In this document: positions 42,601 to 48,835 of the stretch, one piece after another
Position numbering within the stretch: position 1 is the first letter of the stretch
How the letters are laid out: each line of letters begins with the position of its first letter
Notes under the pieces: model-generated
What the model was told of the DNA's origin: nothing
The model's input: the letters and a program-made list of their open reading frames with translations, nothing else
The model's database searches: none
Translations under genes and position numbers: made by a program
Virus record (IMG/VR): IMGVR_UViG_3300027906_000003
Location: 1-64,000 of that record
Length of the DNA stretch: 64,000 nucleotides
Direction: 5' to 3' (one strand)
Origin: a virus

Positions 42601-43383
42601 TTTGATACACTGCATACTATGATACCTAACATTCAATTTAAAAACACAAGAATATATTCAAGTGTTTATATGTCACCAATGCAATCACCAGAAGGATTTG
42701 TTGGTGGTGGTGCAAACTATGTTAAGAAAACAGTCACAGAATTTATAACACTAAATGATAATAGTCATTTTAGTAATTCACATGTTGTTGCATCTCCAGT
42801 AAATGAATCTGCTTACAATGGTAACACAAAATCATTTACTGCTCAGTTGCAATTACAATCATTTAATTCTAACTTATCACCTGTAGTCGATGTAGGAACA
42901 TTGGGTGCTATTGGTATTATGAATAGATTGAACAATATTGATAGTGCAACAAGTAAGAAAATAGATACAACTACAAATTCATTACCAGAAGGAACAGTAT
43001 ATGTTGCATCAACTGAACCTGAGGGTGATAATAATGCAATGGTATATTGCACAAGAAAAGTTAATTTAAAAACACCTGCAACTGCATTAAGAGTCACAGC
43101 AGATTTATTTAAACCTGCAACAGCAGATATCAAGTTTATGTATAAGATTCTAAAGAATGATGAATCTACTCCTTGGGACGATTTGGGTTGGGAATTCTTC
43201 AACACTGATGGTTCACCAGATGCAACACTTGAATCAGATGCAAGAAACTTTAAAGAATATGATTATACTGCAGAAGGACTTGCAGAGTTTTCATCATTTG
43301 CAATTAAGATTGTAGGACAAGGAACAAATACATGTGAAATACCGTTAGTAGCGGCTTTAAGATGTATTGCATTAGCAACATAA
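36676..43383 (+). CDS. Giant virion protein (2235 aa) with DUF4815-like N-terminus, baseplate/fibre role
   Basis: The N-terminus (ISPYYDDYSEDKNFQKVLYRAGRPLQARELTQSQ, then NQIERFGDHFFKEGSIVSGAQ) is the hallmark of the large DUF4815-type structural protein of marine T4-like phages, placed where gp10 lies in T4. Several hundred residues of beta-rich repeats follow. A proline-rich hinge near residues 1555-1595 (PPPVEPPIPVPAPIQPP) separates a C-terminal region with FMCEPQGGMFLSSIDLYF and VYIEEGAEMCFVV, resembling a jelly-roll sugar-binding module. It probably links baseplate to fibres. Confidence 0.75.
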   Translation: MAEKTDLNISPYYDDYSEDKNFQKVLYRAGRPLQARELTQSQSILQNQIERFGDHFFKEGSIVSGAQCDVDMDLYYVKVKSANPNSSGDASIETFRTASHGLHIQGKTSGVVAKIITSTAETSDDKATLFVYYLQQGTNTTNDFAFTPNEELQLVTLDGSGNVSDIGTNNNDFQVEVETETPNGRASIANISEGVVFSRGFFLKVDKQELILEKYSGKPSYKVGLSIVESFVDSAEDNTLEDNATGTSNENAAGADRFKVALTLTKQSLTTSDDTNFIELTRVNQGVIELHVNRPVYNEIENTLARRTFDANGDFVVKQFTQSMREHLDDTTNRGFYTATNGGKEDQFVMQVSPGKAYVKGYEVEKIGTSIIPINKARSTATLTSTNTPIRLGNRLRVTKLHSLPEFGNESGTDAQDPFQTCELFPSAVASQGVKNSENPIGYARVRDVVHHSGVDSSNVYGDDAQFDLSMFDIKMFTQLSFSSVASNTEVKVGDKITETNSGVPTGASGIVAVCDSTNNVYMLHDVIGQFTVGYGLSSSGQTAHTKSNAAGITAVRNYNIDRVRSIYQEPLATSSREEFTANVITNSEFILTGTVQFTASSTALTGFGTAFTRELKEGDVVYNPSGSGQERIVASVTDNTTAVLTANSTAAFQGNVTRRRAALIDQDQSASIFSWPRDWVKDHTPDQVKVRRQKVVTVTSNSFTLNVGSSESFDSNLPTTDDLTIAVIEAGSGSSAKAVGDLLNVEDYTKTAGTGTLSIGGFHSDDNDAVLKVTYTVDINTPVNRDKTLHKNRCLKVGTASGNNGFYGTNYNDKEISLGVSDVFKVRGIYEGVDNTPLTPSATFTITSGAFTNHEVIIGQTSDARAVLVTNNGNAATSYFYYTTPERFIDTEVITGKDSSATATLTNVNAGSPDITSRYFFDDGQRDGMYDLAKLTLKSGEPVPQGPILIVYDYFTASNAGDFYDVNSYSNIDYKDIPVYSPSRVDLGGLEPDGTFELSDCADFRPNCGQVFASSTFKTDLQHNVASPLDLSNTTNGARYSPFSYDEGRSFASSRTNITSANASAVDSPVNGSNMTGAIDFYVGRIDKVFMHKTGQFMVSTGIPSLTPTKPKAIDDAIEMFELRIPPYTNNLKDIRVRSHDHRRYTMKDIGKINNRVTNLERITALSLLEKDTQTKQILDADGFDRFKSGFLVDNFRGHRVGDVNHPDYNVSIDAKLGAMRPKSYSQFFDLDLDTTASSNYTKTGDLITLPFSELSYVNQDKASRQLNVNPYHVFAFDGQLKLTPGTDIWQDTEQLPEVRVNREGNFDAVMAENDNALGTVWNNWQTTWAGEPTAVSSEVQATSNGSWSGDPAQGGEWVAGLQVTREITETPETQTRTGVTTSVVEDFVETRNDRVVSVSMIPFCRARTIEIDATNLKPGSNHYVFFDNIDVNKFVRPYNASYSQDGGTTVSSGVKTDGNGRCRAYFELPNSNAQRFPSGMREMMITTSAFNLSNPASSASVIYQAQGLLQSSQTEIVSTRNGRVITERTRGERQFTRRGENINSTEWDSQAPEIPVNDVVVTPPSSPIVPPPVEPPIPVPAPIQPPQLESFPATGVDRRFITRLDGGGRGGWKDPLAQSFMCEPQGGMFLSSIDLYFATKSDNLPVSVEIRNMVNGYPGQTVLPFSVVTKNPGDVNTSSDGSVVTTFTFESPVYIEEGAEMCFVVLSNSNDYEVFISRMGESDIISGETISGQPYAGSLFLSQNASTWTAEQTDDMKFNMKICSFDTTKTPDLRFNNSALPTHTLQNNPVEAFSGKNFVKVYNYSHGMYTPNSSVTLAGLTGDKQGSALTVDTFTTSGSPTASSTFADKAQSSTSGQGSGMVVELTTDASSPPVVTGVKIKDPGQGHVVGDVITIENFESTHDCTFRIASIGETIGGMPVDAINASFTAIKEIGIDSFCVTPDVSSYHFVSNYTAPASTVSGGSVATSTRNYYFDTLHTMIPNIQFKNTRIYSSVYMSPMQSPEGFVGGGANYVKKTVTEFITLNDNSHFSNSHVVASPVNESAYNGNTKSFTAQLQLQSFNSNLSPVVDVGTLGAIGIMNRLNNIDSATSKKIDTTTNSLPEGTVYVASTEPEGDNNAMVYCTRKVNLKTPATALRVTADLFKPATADIKFMYKILKNDESTPWDDLGWEFFNTDGSPDATLESDARNFKEYDYTAEGLAEFSSFAIKIVGQGTNTCEIPLVAALRCIALAT

Positions 43384-43387
43384 TATT

Positions 43388-43600
43388 ATGGAAGAGTATG
43401 CACAAGTTGAAGGACATTCTAATCTTTTAAGAGATGAAGAATCTTCTGCAATTGTAAATACAGACATTGAACAATGGAAACTTGCAAAACAAAGAAAATT
43501 GCGTTTTCAAAACCAAGCGAAAGAGATAAATAGTTTAAAGAGTGAAGTTGGTGAAATTAAAAACCTACTTAACGATATATTAGGAAAGTTAAATGGCTAA
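43388..43600 (+). CDS. Small coiled-coil virion-associated protein
   Basis: The 70-residue product contains DIEQWKLAKQRKLRFQNQAKEI and a C-terminal leucine-heptad coiled coil (NSLKSEVGEIKNLLNDILGKL). Short proteins of this form occur between baseplate and fibre genes in marine T4-like phages. It overlaps the next gene by eight bases. A trimeric linker or chaperone role is inferred. Confidence 0.6.
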   Translation: MEEYAQVEGHSNLLRDEESSAIVNTDIEQWKLAKQRKLRFQNQAKEINSLKSEVGEIKNLLNDILGKLNG

Positions 43601-45071
43601 AACCGTAGATAATTACAGCACAATAAACGAATTCAGAGAGAGATATAATGAACTTGCCACAGATGTAGGTGAGGTTTCAGGATTAAGACCTGCGTTAGGA
43701 GAAAATCTTGTTGATGCCGTTAACGCAGTAGAAGATAAAGCATTCTATTTTGGAAAGTATAGATATGTTGCAACTGCAGGACAACAAACATTCACAGGTG
43801 CAGATGCAAATGGAAACACTCTTAAATATAAAGGAAATAGAGTTCAAGTATTTAAGAATGGTTCGTTATTAGAAGAACAAACTGATTGGCAGGTTGGTGG
43901 ACTTGCAGGTGCTTTCTATTATGACATACAATTGATATCGGCGGCAAGTGCTAATGATTTAATACAAATCTATGCTTACACAGGTTCTTTTGAAGGAACT
44001 GCTACATCAACTGCAATACTTTCATTCTTTACAGAAACATTACAGAACACAATCTATAACACAAATTCAAATGGTGTTATACTTCAAGGAGATAATTCAT
44101 CTCCTACAACAACCTTACAAGGTGGATATACTTTACAACTTGCAGGTAAAACTTATGCAGAAGATGACCTAACACTTGCAACAGGTAAACTATTAACTGC
44201 ACCTACTATGACTGATGGCACTTTATCAATCGATAATGGTAACATAACAGCTGCGGTCAATGGAACATTCTCAGCACAAGTTCAAGCAGAACACTTAAAA
44301 TCAACAGATGATTTAGAAGTAGCCGAAGATGCAACAATTGGTGGTGACTTAGGAGTCACTGGAACTGCAACAGTAGGAACTTTGTCATCAGGTGGTATAA
44401 CAGGAACAACTGCAAGTTTTACAGGAAATGTAGACTTAGGAAGTGATGCAAATGATACAGTATCAATTCTTGGTGTTGTAGATACAAATATAATGCCTAA
44501 TTCAGATAATACTAGAACATTAGGTTCTTCTACAAAGAGATTTCAGAGTTTACATGCAACAACTATTACTGCAACAACATTAAATGGTGAACTAGTAGGT
44601 AATGTAAAAGGTGATATCCTTAAAGATGACGGAACCAAAATTTTAGAAAACTCAACAGGTGCGTTGACTGGTACCGTTTCTAGTGTTTCAAATCATGCAG
44701 CGTCAGGATTATCAGATATTAATTATACATCATCACCAGCTGCTGGTCAAGTCTTAGCATGGGATGCCTCAAACAATTATTGGGAACCTGTTAACCCTAC
44801 AAATACAACAGACTCAGTATCAGAGGGTTCAAACAATTATTACTTTACAGATGATAGGGTCAATGCAATCATTAATGCTAATGCAGGTTTAGCCAAATCA
44901 TATGCTACCAACACAGGAAATTCTTTGGATGGTGACATAAATATTAGTGTTAACACCGCAGAAGGAGTCAAAATTGATGGTGATAATGTGGTGATGGACA
45001 AAACAATAGTAAGTTCAGCTCCTTCTGGAGTTGGGTCGACATCATCAGGTCACTTATGGTTTGTAGTATAA
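43593..45071 (+). CDS. Tail fibre protein
   Basis: The 492-residue product has an N-terminal helical attachment region (TINEFRERYNELATDVGEVS), a common fibre module (YVATAGQQTFTGADANGN then VQVFKNGSLLEEQTDW), and a central stretch of beta repeats typical of phage fibres (GGDLGVTGTATVGTLSSGGITGTT pattern in short units). It ends HLWFVV. It opens the fibre island and overlaps the coiled-coil gene. Confidence 0.75.
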   Translation: MAKTVDNYSTINEFRERYNELATDVGEVSGLRPALGENLVDAVNAVEDKAFYFGKYRYVATAGQQTFTGADANGNTLKYKGNRVQVFKNGSLLEEQTDWQVGGLAGAFYYDIQLISAASANDLIQIYAYTGSFEGTATSTAILSFFTETLQNTIYNTNSNGVILQGDNSSPTTTLQGGYTLQLAGKTYAEDDLTLATGKLLTAPTMTDGTLSIDNGNITAAVNGTFSAQVQAEHLKSTDDLEVAEDATIGGDLGVTGTATVGTLSSGGITGTTASFTGNVDLGSDANDTVSILGVVDTNIMPNSDNTRTLGSSTKRFQSLHATTITATTLNGELVGNVKGDILKDDGTKILENSTGALTGTVSSVSNHAASGLSDINYTSSPAAGQVLAWDASNNYWEPVNPTNTTDSVSEGSNNYYFTDDRVNAIINANAGLAKSYATNTGNSLDGDINISVNTAEGVKIDGDNVVMDKTIVSSAPSGVGSTSSGHLWFVV

Positions 45072-45074
45072 ATT

Positions 45075-46469
45075 ATGTCAGAGAAAATTTATGTAAATAC
45101 TGGTTCGACCTTTCAACAACCATTTAATGATAGGTCACCTAAGAATGCTCAGCAACCTTATATAGCTAATGCTCAGACTCCCTATATAGCTAATTCACAA
45201 ACACCCTTTACATATTCAAATAGACAACCTGCAAAGTATCAGAATCCAACTGATGCTCAGCAACCTTATATAGCTAATGCACAACAGTCGTATCCATATA
45301 TTGCTAATGCAAGACAACCTTACATAGCTAACGCACAACAACCTTATCCATATCAGGCAAATAGTCAGAATCCTTATATTGCGAATGCAAGGCAACCTGC
45401 GAAGTATCAACATCCGACATCTTCTCAGACTCCTTACATAGCTAATGCACAGACACCGTATCCTGCTAATGCAAGACAACCTAGTGATTATCAAACACCT
45501 TATATTGCAAATTATCAAACAGCGTATCCTGCAAATGCGAGACAACCTGTAGATGCTCAACAACCTAGTAATAGTCAAACACCATATCCTGCAAATGCTA
45601 GGCAACCTGCAAAATATAGAAACCCATTTACATATAATGCGAGGACTCCAGCATCTTCACAAACTCCTGTAACCTATGATGTGTGGGGTGGGGGAAATGC
45701 TCAATCAACATCACAATTAGAAACCACAACTGATGTGTCAGCACCTATGGCACCCTTTTCACAAACGCCTACTTTTAATTACCAGACTGTAGGTCAACCA
45801 ACATCAATTCATTGGGGTCCAGGTTCAACACATATAAAAAATAGTCCAAATTCATCATATGCTCCAACAACTGCACCTATGATTTGGAGTACCCAGCAAT
45901 ATAACACTTATAATTACAGTTTCGGTTCTTGTTGGGCTCAGTTCTTTATTGGTTATGAATCTAGTTCAGGCAAAGTTTACTACGGTTATGGTGCGGGTAA
46001 TTCTCAATTCGGAGGCACAAGTGTTGGCACCTCTGGTAATAGAGTATATTTACCTTTAACTGAATTAAGTAATAATAATGTTATTGATAGTTCTTGGTCA
46101 ATATCAGTCAAATATACAGTTCAATCACAAAGTATAGTTCAAGGTGGTACATCTTCTCAACATCCAGCTAGTCCGAGTTATGGTACAGGTTTAGCTGCTG
46201 GAACATATGTAAACATATGGGATGGTTCTTCTGTTCAAAGTAGTGGCATTGAAACATTCATGTGGGAGGCGGTATCATCATCTAACCCAGGAAATGGAGA
46301 TGCAAGGGTTTCTGCAAGTGGTGTAGTATTTACAGTTAAGGCACATAAGACTGGTCAAACATCATACTATACACATTATATTGTAGCACAACATGGAGCT
46401 GGTACCAGCTCACCTTTTGGTGAAATATATTTGAGGTCACTCTATGGTAATAACCATGCACCAGTATAA
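45075..46469 (+). CDS. PYIAN/PxxY repeat protein A with C-terminal globular domain
   Basis: Residues about 20-200 consist of short units built on P-Y-I-A-N-A-Q/R-x or P-x-x-Y (for example QTPYIANAQ, RQPAKYQNP), spaced six to eight residues. Residues about 205-464 are a non-repetitive serine/tyrosine/glycine-rich domain (FGSCWAQFFIGYESSSGKVYYGYG) that looks like a receptor-binding tip. No catalytic motif is visible. Position after a fibre gene makes a fibre or adhesin role likely. The repeat family is not one I can name. Confidence 0.6.
   Translation: MSEKIYVNTGSTFQQPFNDRSPKNAQQPYIANAQTPYIANSQTPFTYSNRQPAKYQNPTDAQQPYIANAQQSYPYIANARQPYIANAQQPYPYQANSQNPYIANARQPAKYQHPTSSQTPYIANAQTPYPANARQPSDYQTPYIANYQTAYPANARQPVDAQQPSNSQTPYPANARQPAKYRNPFTYNARTPASSQTPVTYDVWGGGNAQSTSQLETTTDVSAPMAPFSQTPTFNYQTVGQPTSIHWGPGSTHIKNSPNSSYAPTTAPMIWSTQQYNTYNYSFGSCWAQFFIGYESSSGKVYYGYGAGNSQFGGTSVGTSGNRVYLPLTELSNNNVIDSSWSISVKYTVQSQSIVQGGTSSQHPASPSYGTGLAAGTYVNIWDGSSVQSSGIETFMWEAVSSSNPGNGDARVSASGVVFTVKAHKTGQTSYYTHYIVAQHGAGTSSPFGEIYLRSLYGNNHAPV
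45132..45678 (+). repeat. Coding repeat array encoding PYIAN/PxxY units, set 1
   Basis: Imperfect 18-24 base units of the form CCTTATATAGCTAATGC recur with synonymous changes. Codon-level divergence between units with conserved residues points to selection on the protein. Confidence 0.75.
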
Positions 46470-46483
46470 GGAGATGAGAAGAT

Positions 46484-47200
46484 ATGCCTACAGTTAGTCA
46501 ACCAGTCATAATTCAGCAACCTTATATTGCAAGTGGTCAATCGCCGGTCGATTATAGAGTTCCGTTTACATATCAGGCAAGACAACCTGGAACATATAGA
46601 CACCCCTTTACATATCAAGTTCCGTTTACATATCAGGCAAGACAACCTGGAACATATGATGCAAGGCAACCTGCAAAGTATCAACACCCATTTATATATC
46701 AGGCACGACAGCCTTCTACATATCAGGCAAGACAACCTGCTATATACAGACATCCGGCAGATTATCAAACACCATTTACATATGCTCGTAGACAACCGGC
46801 AACATATGCAAGACAAGGTCAAACTCCGTTTACATATCAAGCAAGAACACCTTTCACATATGATAGACAAGGTCAAACACCATTTACATATCAGGCAAGA
46901 AGTCCGTTTACATACAGAAATCCAACAGACTATCAGACACCTTATATTGCAGATGCAAGACAACCTGGAACATATTCTAATAGACAACCATCCACTTATC
47001 AGAATAGACAACCATTCACATATCAACTTTCGGTTCCAAGCACAAGACCAATAGGTCCTTTGGCAAAAGCAAAACAAGTTTGGGTAAATGATAACGGAAC
47101 TTTAAAAAAGGCAAGTAGTGTATATGTAAATGATGGTGGAACGGCTAAAAAGATACATCAAACACAACCTACAGCACAATTAACAGAACCTAATACCTAG
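46484..47200 (+). CDS. PxxY repeat protein B with fibre-type C-terminus
   Basis: Almost the whole 238-residue chain (about 8-185) is PxxY units such as PFTYQARQ, PGTYRH and PFTYDRQGQT. The last 50 residues (KAKQVWVNDNGTLKKASSVYVNDGG) match a short beta module seen in many tail proteins. It follows repeat protein A by 14 bases, with AGGAGA before the gene. The chain is rich in Q, R, P, Y and T and lacks a hydrophobic core in the usual sense. A fibrous adhesive is the most likely reading. Confidence 0.6.
   Translation: MPTVSQPVIIQQPYIASGQSPVDYRVPFTYQARQPGTYRHPFTYQVPFTYQARQPGTYDARQPAKYQHPFIYQARQPSTYQARQPAIYRHPADYQTPFTYARRQPATYARQGQTPFTYQARTPFTYDRQGQTPFTYQARSPFTYRNPTDYQTPYIADARQPGTYSNRQPSTYQNRQPFTYQLSVPSTRPIGPLAKAKQVWVNDNGTLKKASSVYVNDGGTAKKIHQTQPTAQLTEPNT
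46505..47039 (+). repeat. Coding repeat array encoding PFTY/PGTY units, set 2
   Basis: Units around CCGTTTACATATCA and CCTGGAACATATGA recur in runs. Some neighbouring units are identical in DNA (for example the two copies near 46560 and 46620), suggesting recent duplication. Confidence 0.75.
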
Positions 47201-47213
47201 AGTTCTTTTTTCG

Positions 47214-47221
47214 TATAAATA
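47214..47221 (+). promoter_or_regulatory. T4-type late promoter TATAAATA, leaderless geometry
   Basis: A perfect box whose last base is six before the A of the ATG at 47227. There is no room for a ribosome binding site downstream of the expected start. Confidence 0.7.
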
Positions 47222-47226
47222 GTTAT

Positions 47227-47562
47227 ATGGCTATTATCGCAAACTTATATATTGACCAAGGAACAGACTTCACAATTACAGTTGATGTCACAGACGCTGC
47301 TGGAGATGTTCTTAATTTGACTAACTATTCTGCGCTTGCACAAGTAAGAAAAACATATAGTTCTTCTAGTGCTTCAGTAGCATTTACTACTTCGATATCA
47401 GCAGCTCAAGGTCAAGTCACATTAAGTCTAAATGATACACAAACAAAAGCTTTAGAAGCAGGTCGATATGTTTACGATTTAAATATCACAAGTGCTGGTG
47501 GGATAACTACTAGAGTTGTCGAAGGACAAGCAATAGTGACACCAGGAGTAAGTCGGAGTTAA
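47227..47562 (+). CDS. Small Ig-like virion protein
   Basis: The 111-residue product (LYIDQGTDFTITVDVTDAAGD, YSALAQVRKTYSS, GQVTLSLNDTQTKALEAGRYVYDLNI) has the strand pattern of a small immunoglobulin-like or BppU-type phage domain, common in marine T4-like phages as a minor tail or baseplate decoration. It is led by a late promoter with leaderless geometry and is followed two bases later by another small gene. Confidence 0.65.
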   Translation: MAIIANLYIDQGTDFTITVDVTDAAGDVLNLTNYSALAQVRKTYSSSSASVAFTTSISAAQGQVTLSLNDTQTKALEAGRYVYDLNITSAGGITTRVVEGQAIVTPGVSRS

Positions 47563-47564
47563 TT

Positions 47565-47807
47565 ATGTCGAACATTAAAGGAACAGTTTCAAGAGTTGTA
47601 GGTATCTCAGGTAGAGTTGGAGGCACAGGAAACATTCGTGCTAAACAAGTCCAAGTTGGTTCAGGTGGAGGTGCAGACTTATCAGCAAAATCTATAAATG
47701 AACTTGCAGATGTTAATGCAACTGAAACAGATGATGGTCTTCTTTCATATGACCAAGCATCAGATAAATGGACAACCACTACTACGATAGACGGCGGAAC
47801 ATTTTAA
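47565..47807 (+). CDS. Small virion protein ending in DGGTF
   Basis: The 80-residue product has a beta-type N-terminal half (GTVSRVVGISGRVGGTGNIRA) and a fibre-type half (SINELADVNATETDDGLLSYDQASDKW) ending TIDGGTF. The same C-terminal peptide ends the fibre at 48836-50476. It is probably a fibre subunit or connector. Confidence 0.58.
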   Translation: MSNIKGTVSRVVGISGRVGGTGNIRAKQVQVGSGGGADLSAKSINELADVNATETDDGLLSYDQASDKWTTTTTIDGGTF

Positions 47808-47823
47808 AAAGTTTTAATATATT

Positions 47824-48687
47824 ATGGATGAATGGTCACCTTTGCGTGAAATCATTGTAGGCACACTTCAAGGTTTCGAAGAACATAATCACTATTCATC
47901 ATATCATTCCTCAAATAAATTCATTAAATCATTATATGATGAAGCAGAAGAGGGTCTACAAACATTTCAAAAACTATTAGAGAAAGAGGGTGTAATTGTT
48001 CATCGTCCTCGTGGTTTTTGTTATAATGTAAGAGATTGTGCTGTAGTATTAGGTGATACTATTGTTGAGGGTTCTATGAGATATGAAGAAGAGTATCTTT
48101 GGTTGGAATCTTTAAGACCAATATTCTTAGAAAGTGATTTAAATTATTTGATAGGTCCTAAACCCACATGGAAAAATGACGAACCCATATTTGATGGTGC
48201 AAATCTTTGTAAACTAGGAGATAGTGTTCTAATTGCAATTAATGAAACTGCAAATGATAAAGGAAAAATGTGGTTAGAGAAAACATTTCCAAATATAAAC
48301 TTCAATTCAATAAATCTAAAAGAAGATGTATCTCATATAGATACAACTATAGTTCCTATATCTTCTAATACTGTTTTATTAAACTCAAATAGATTAGACG
48401 AAGATACACTTCCATCTGTATTGAATGATTGGAATAAAATATGGGTTAAAGAAGAAGATTTAGTAGATGAAGCTAAAATGTTTGGATTTAAATATGGTGC
48501 AAGTAAGTGGATAGGTATGAATACTCTTTCTCTTAATGAGAATACACTATTCATTAGTGAAGGACAAGTAAAACTTATAGACATATTAGAGAGTAAGAAC
48601 TTTAATTGTATACCTGTTCCTTTAAGATATACCAGAGAACTTTGTGGTGGTTTACATTGTTGCACTTTAGACCTGGTTAGAGAATAG
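47824..48687 (+). CDS. Amidinotransferase (glycine/inosamine amidinotransferase family)
   Basis: Family enzymes move an amidino group from arginine to an amine through a cysteine intermediate. The 287-residue protein has the family start (DEWSPLREIIVGT), YNVRD (D71), IFDGAN (D124), SHIDTT (H171 and D173) and the catalytic GGLHCCTLD near the C-terminus (likely C279). The active-site set therefore looks complete, but the chain is shorter than usual members of about 350 residues. It is inserted between virion genes with no promoter of its own. Its product, possibly a modified virion or host sugar or polyamine, is unknown. Confidence 0.83.
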   Translation: MDEWSPLREIIVGTLQGFEEHNHYSSYHSSNKFIKSLYDEAEEGLQTFQKLLEKEGVIVHRPRGFCYNVRDCAVVLGDTIVEGSMRYEEEYLWLESLRPIFLESDLNYLIGPKPTWKNDEPIFDGANLCKLGDSVLIAINETANDKGKMWLEKTFPNINFNSINLKEDVSHIDTTIVPISSNTVLLNSNRLDEDTLPSVLNDWNKIWVKEEDLVDEAKMFGFKYGASKWIGMNTLSLNENTLFISEGQVKLIDILESKNFNCIPVPLRYTRELCGGLHCCTLDLVRE

Positions 48688-48693
48688 GATTTG

Positions 48694-48701
48694 TATAAAT
48701 A
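48694..48701 (+). promoter_or_regulatory. T4-type late promoter TATAAATA with long leader
   Basis: The box lies seven bases after the amidinotransferase stop and 134 bases before the fibre gene, an unusually long leader for this genome. The leader holds GTGCC/GGCAC (48716-48734) and CCTC/GAGG (48738-48752) hairpins and ends in TAGGAGA. Confidence 0.6.
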
Positions 48702-48835
48702 CTAATACAATCAATGTGCCATTCAGTGAGGCACGAACCTCATAGTGAGAGGATAGCATATATGATTTCAATCTAGGGATAGTGAACTAGAATTTTGCAA
48801 AATTTTATTAAATATATTTTCTTTAGGAGAGAAAA

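Noticed and set aside
45067-45074. TATAAATT directly before the repeat protein A start, read as a leaderless late promoter
   Set aside because: Last base deviates and the ATG follows immediately, so a start six bases downstream would fall inside the gene.
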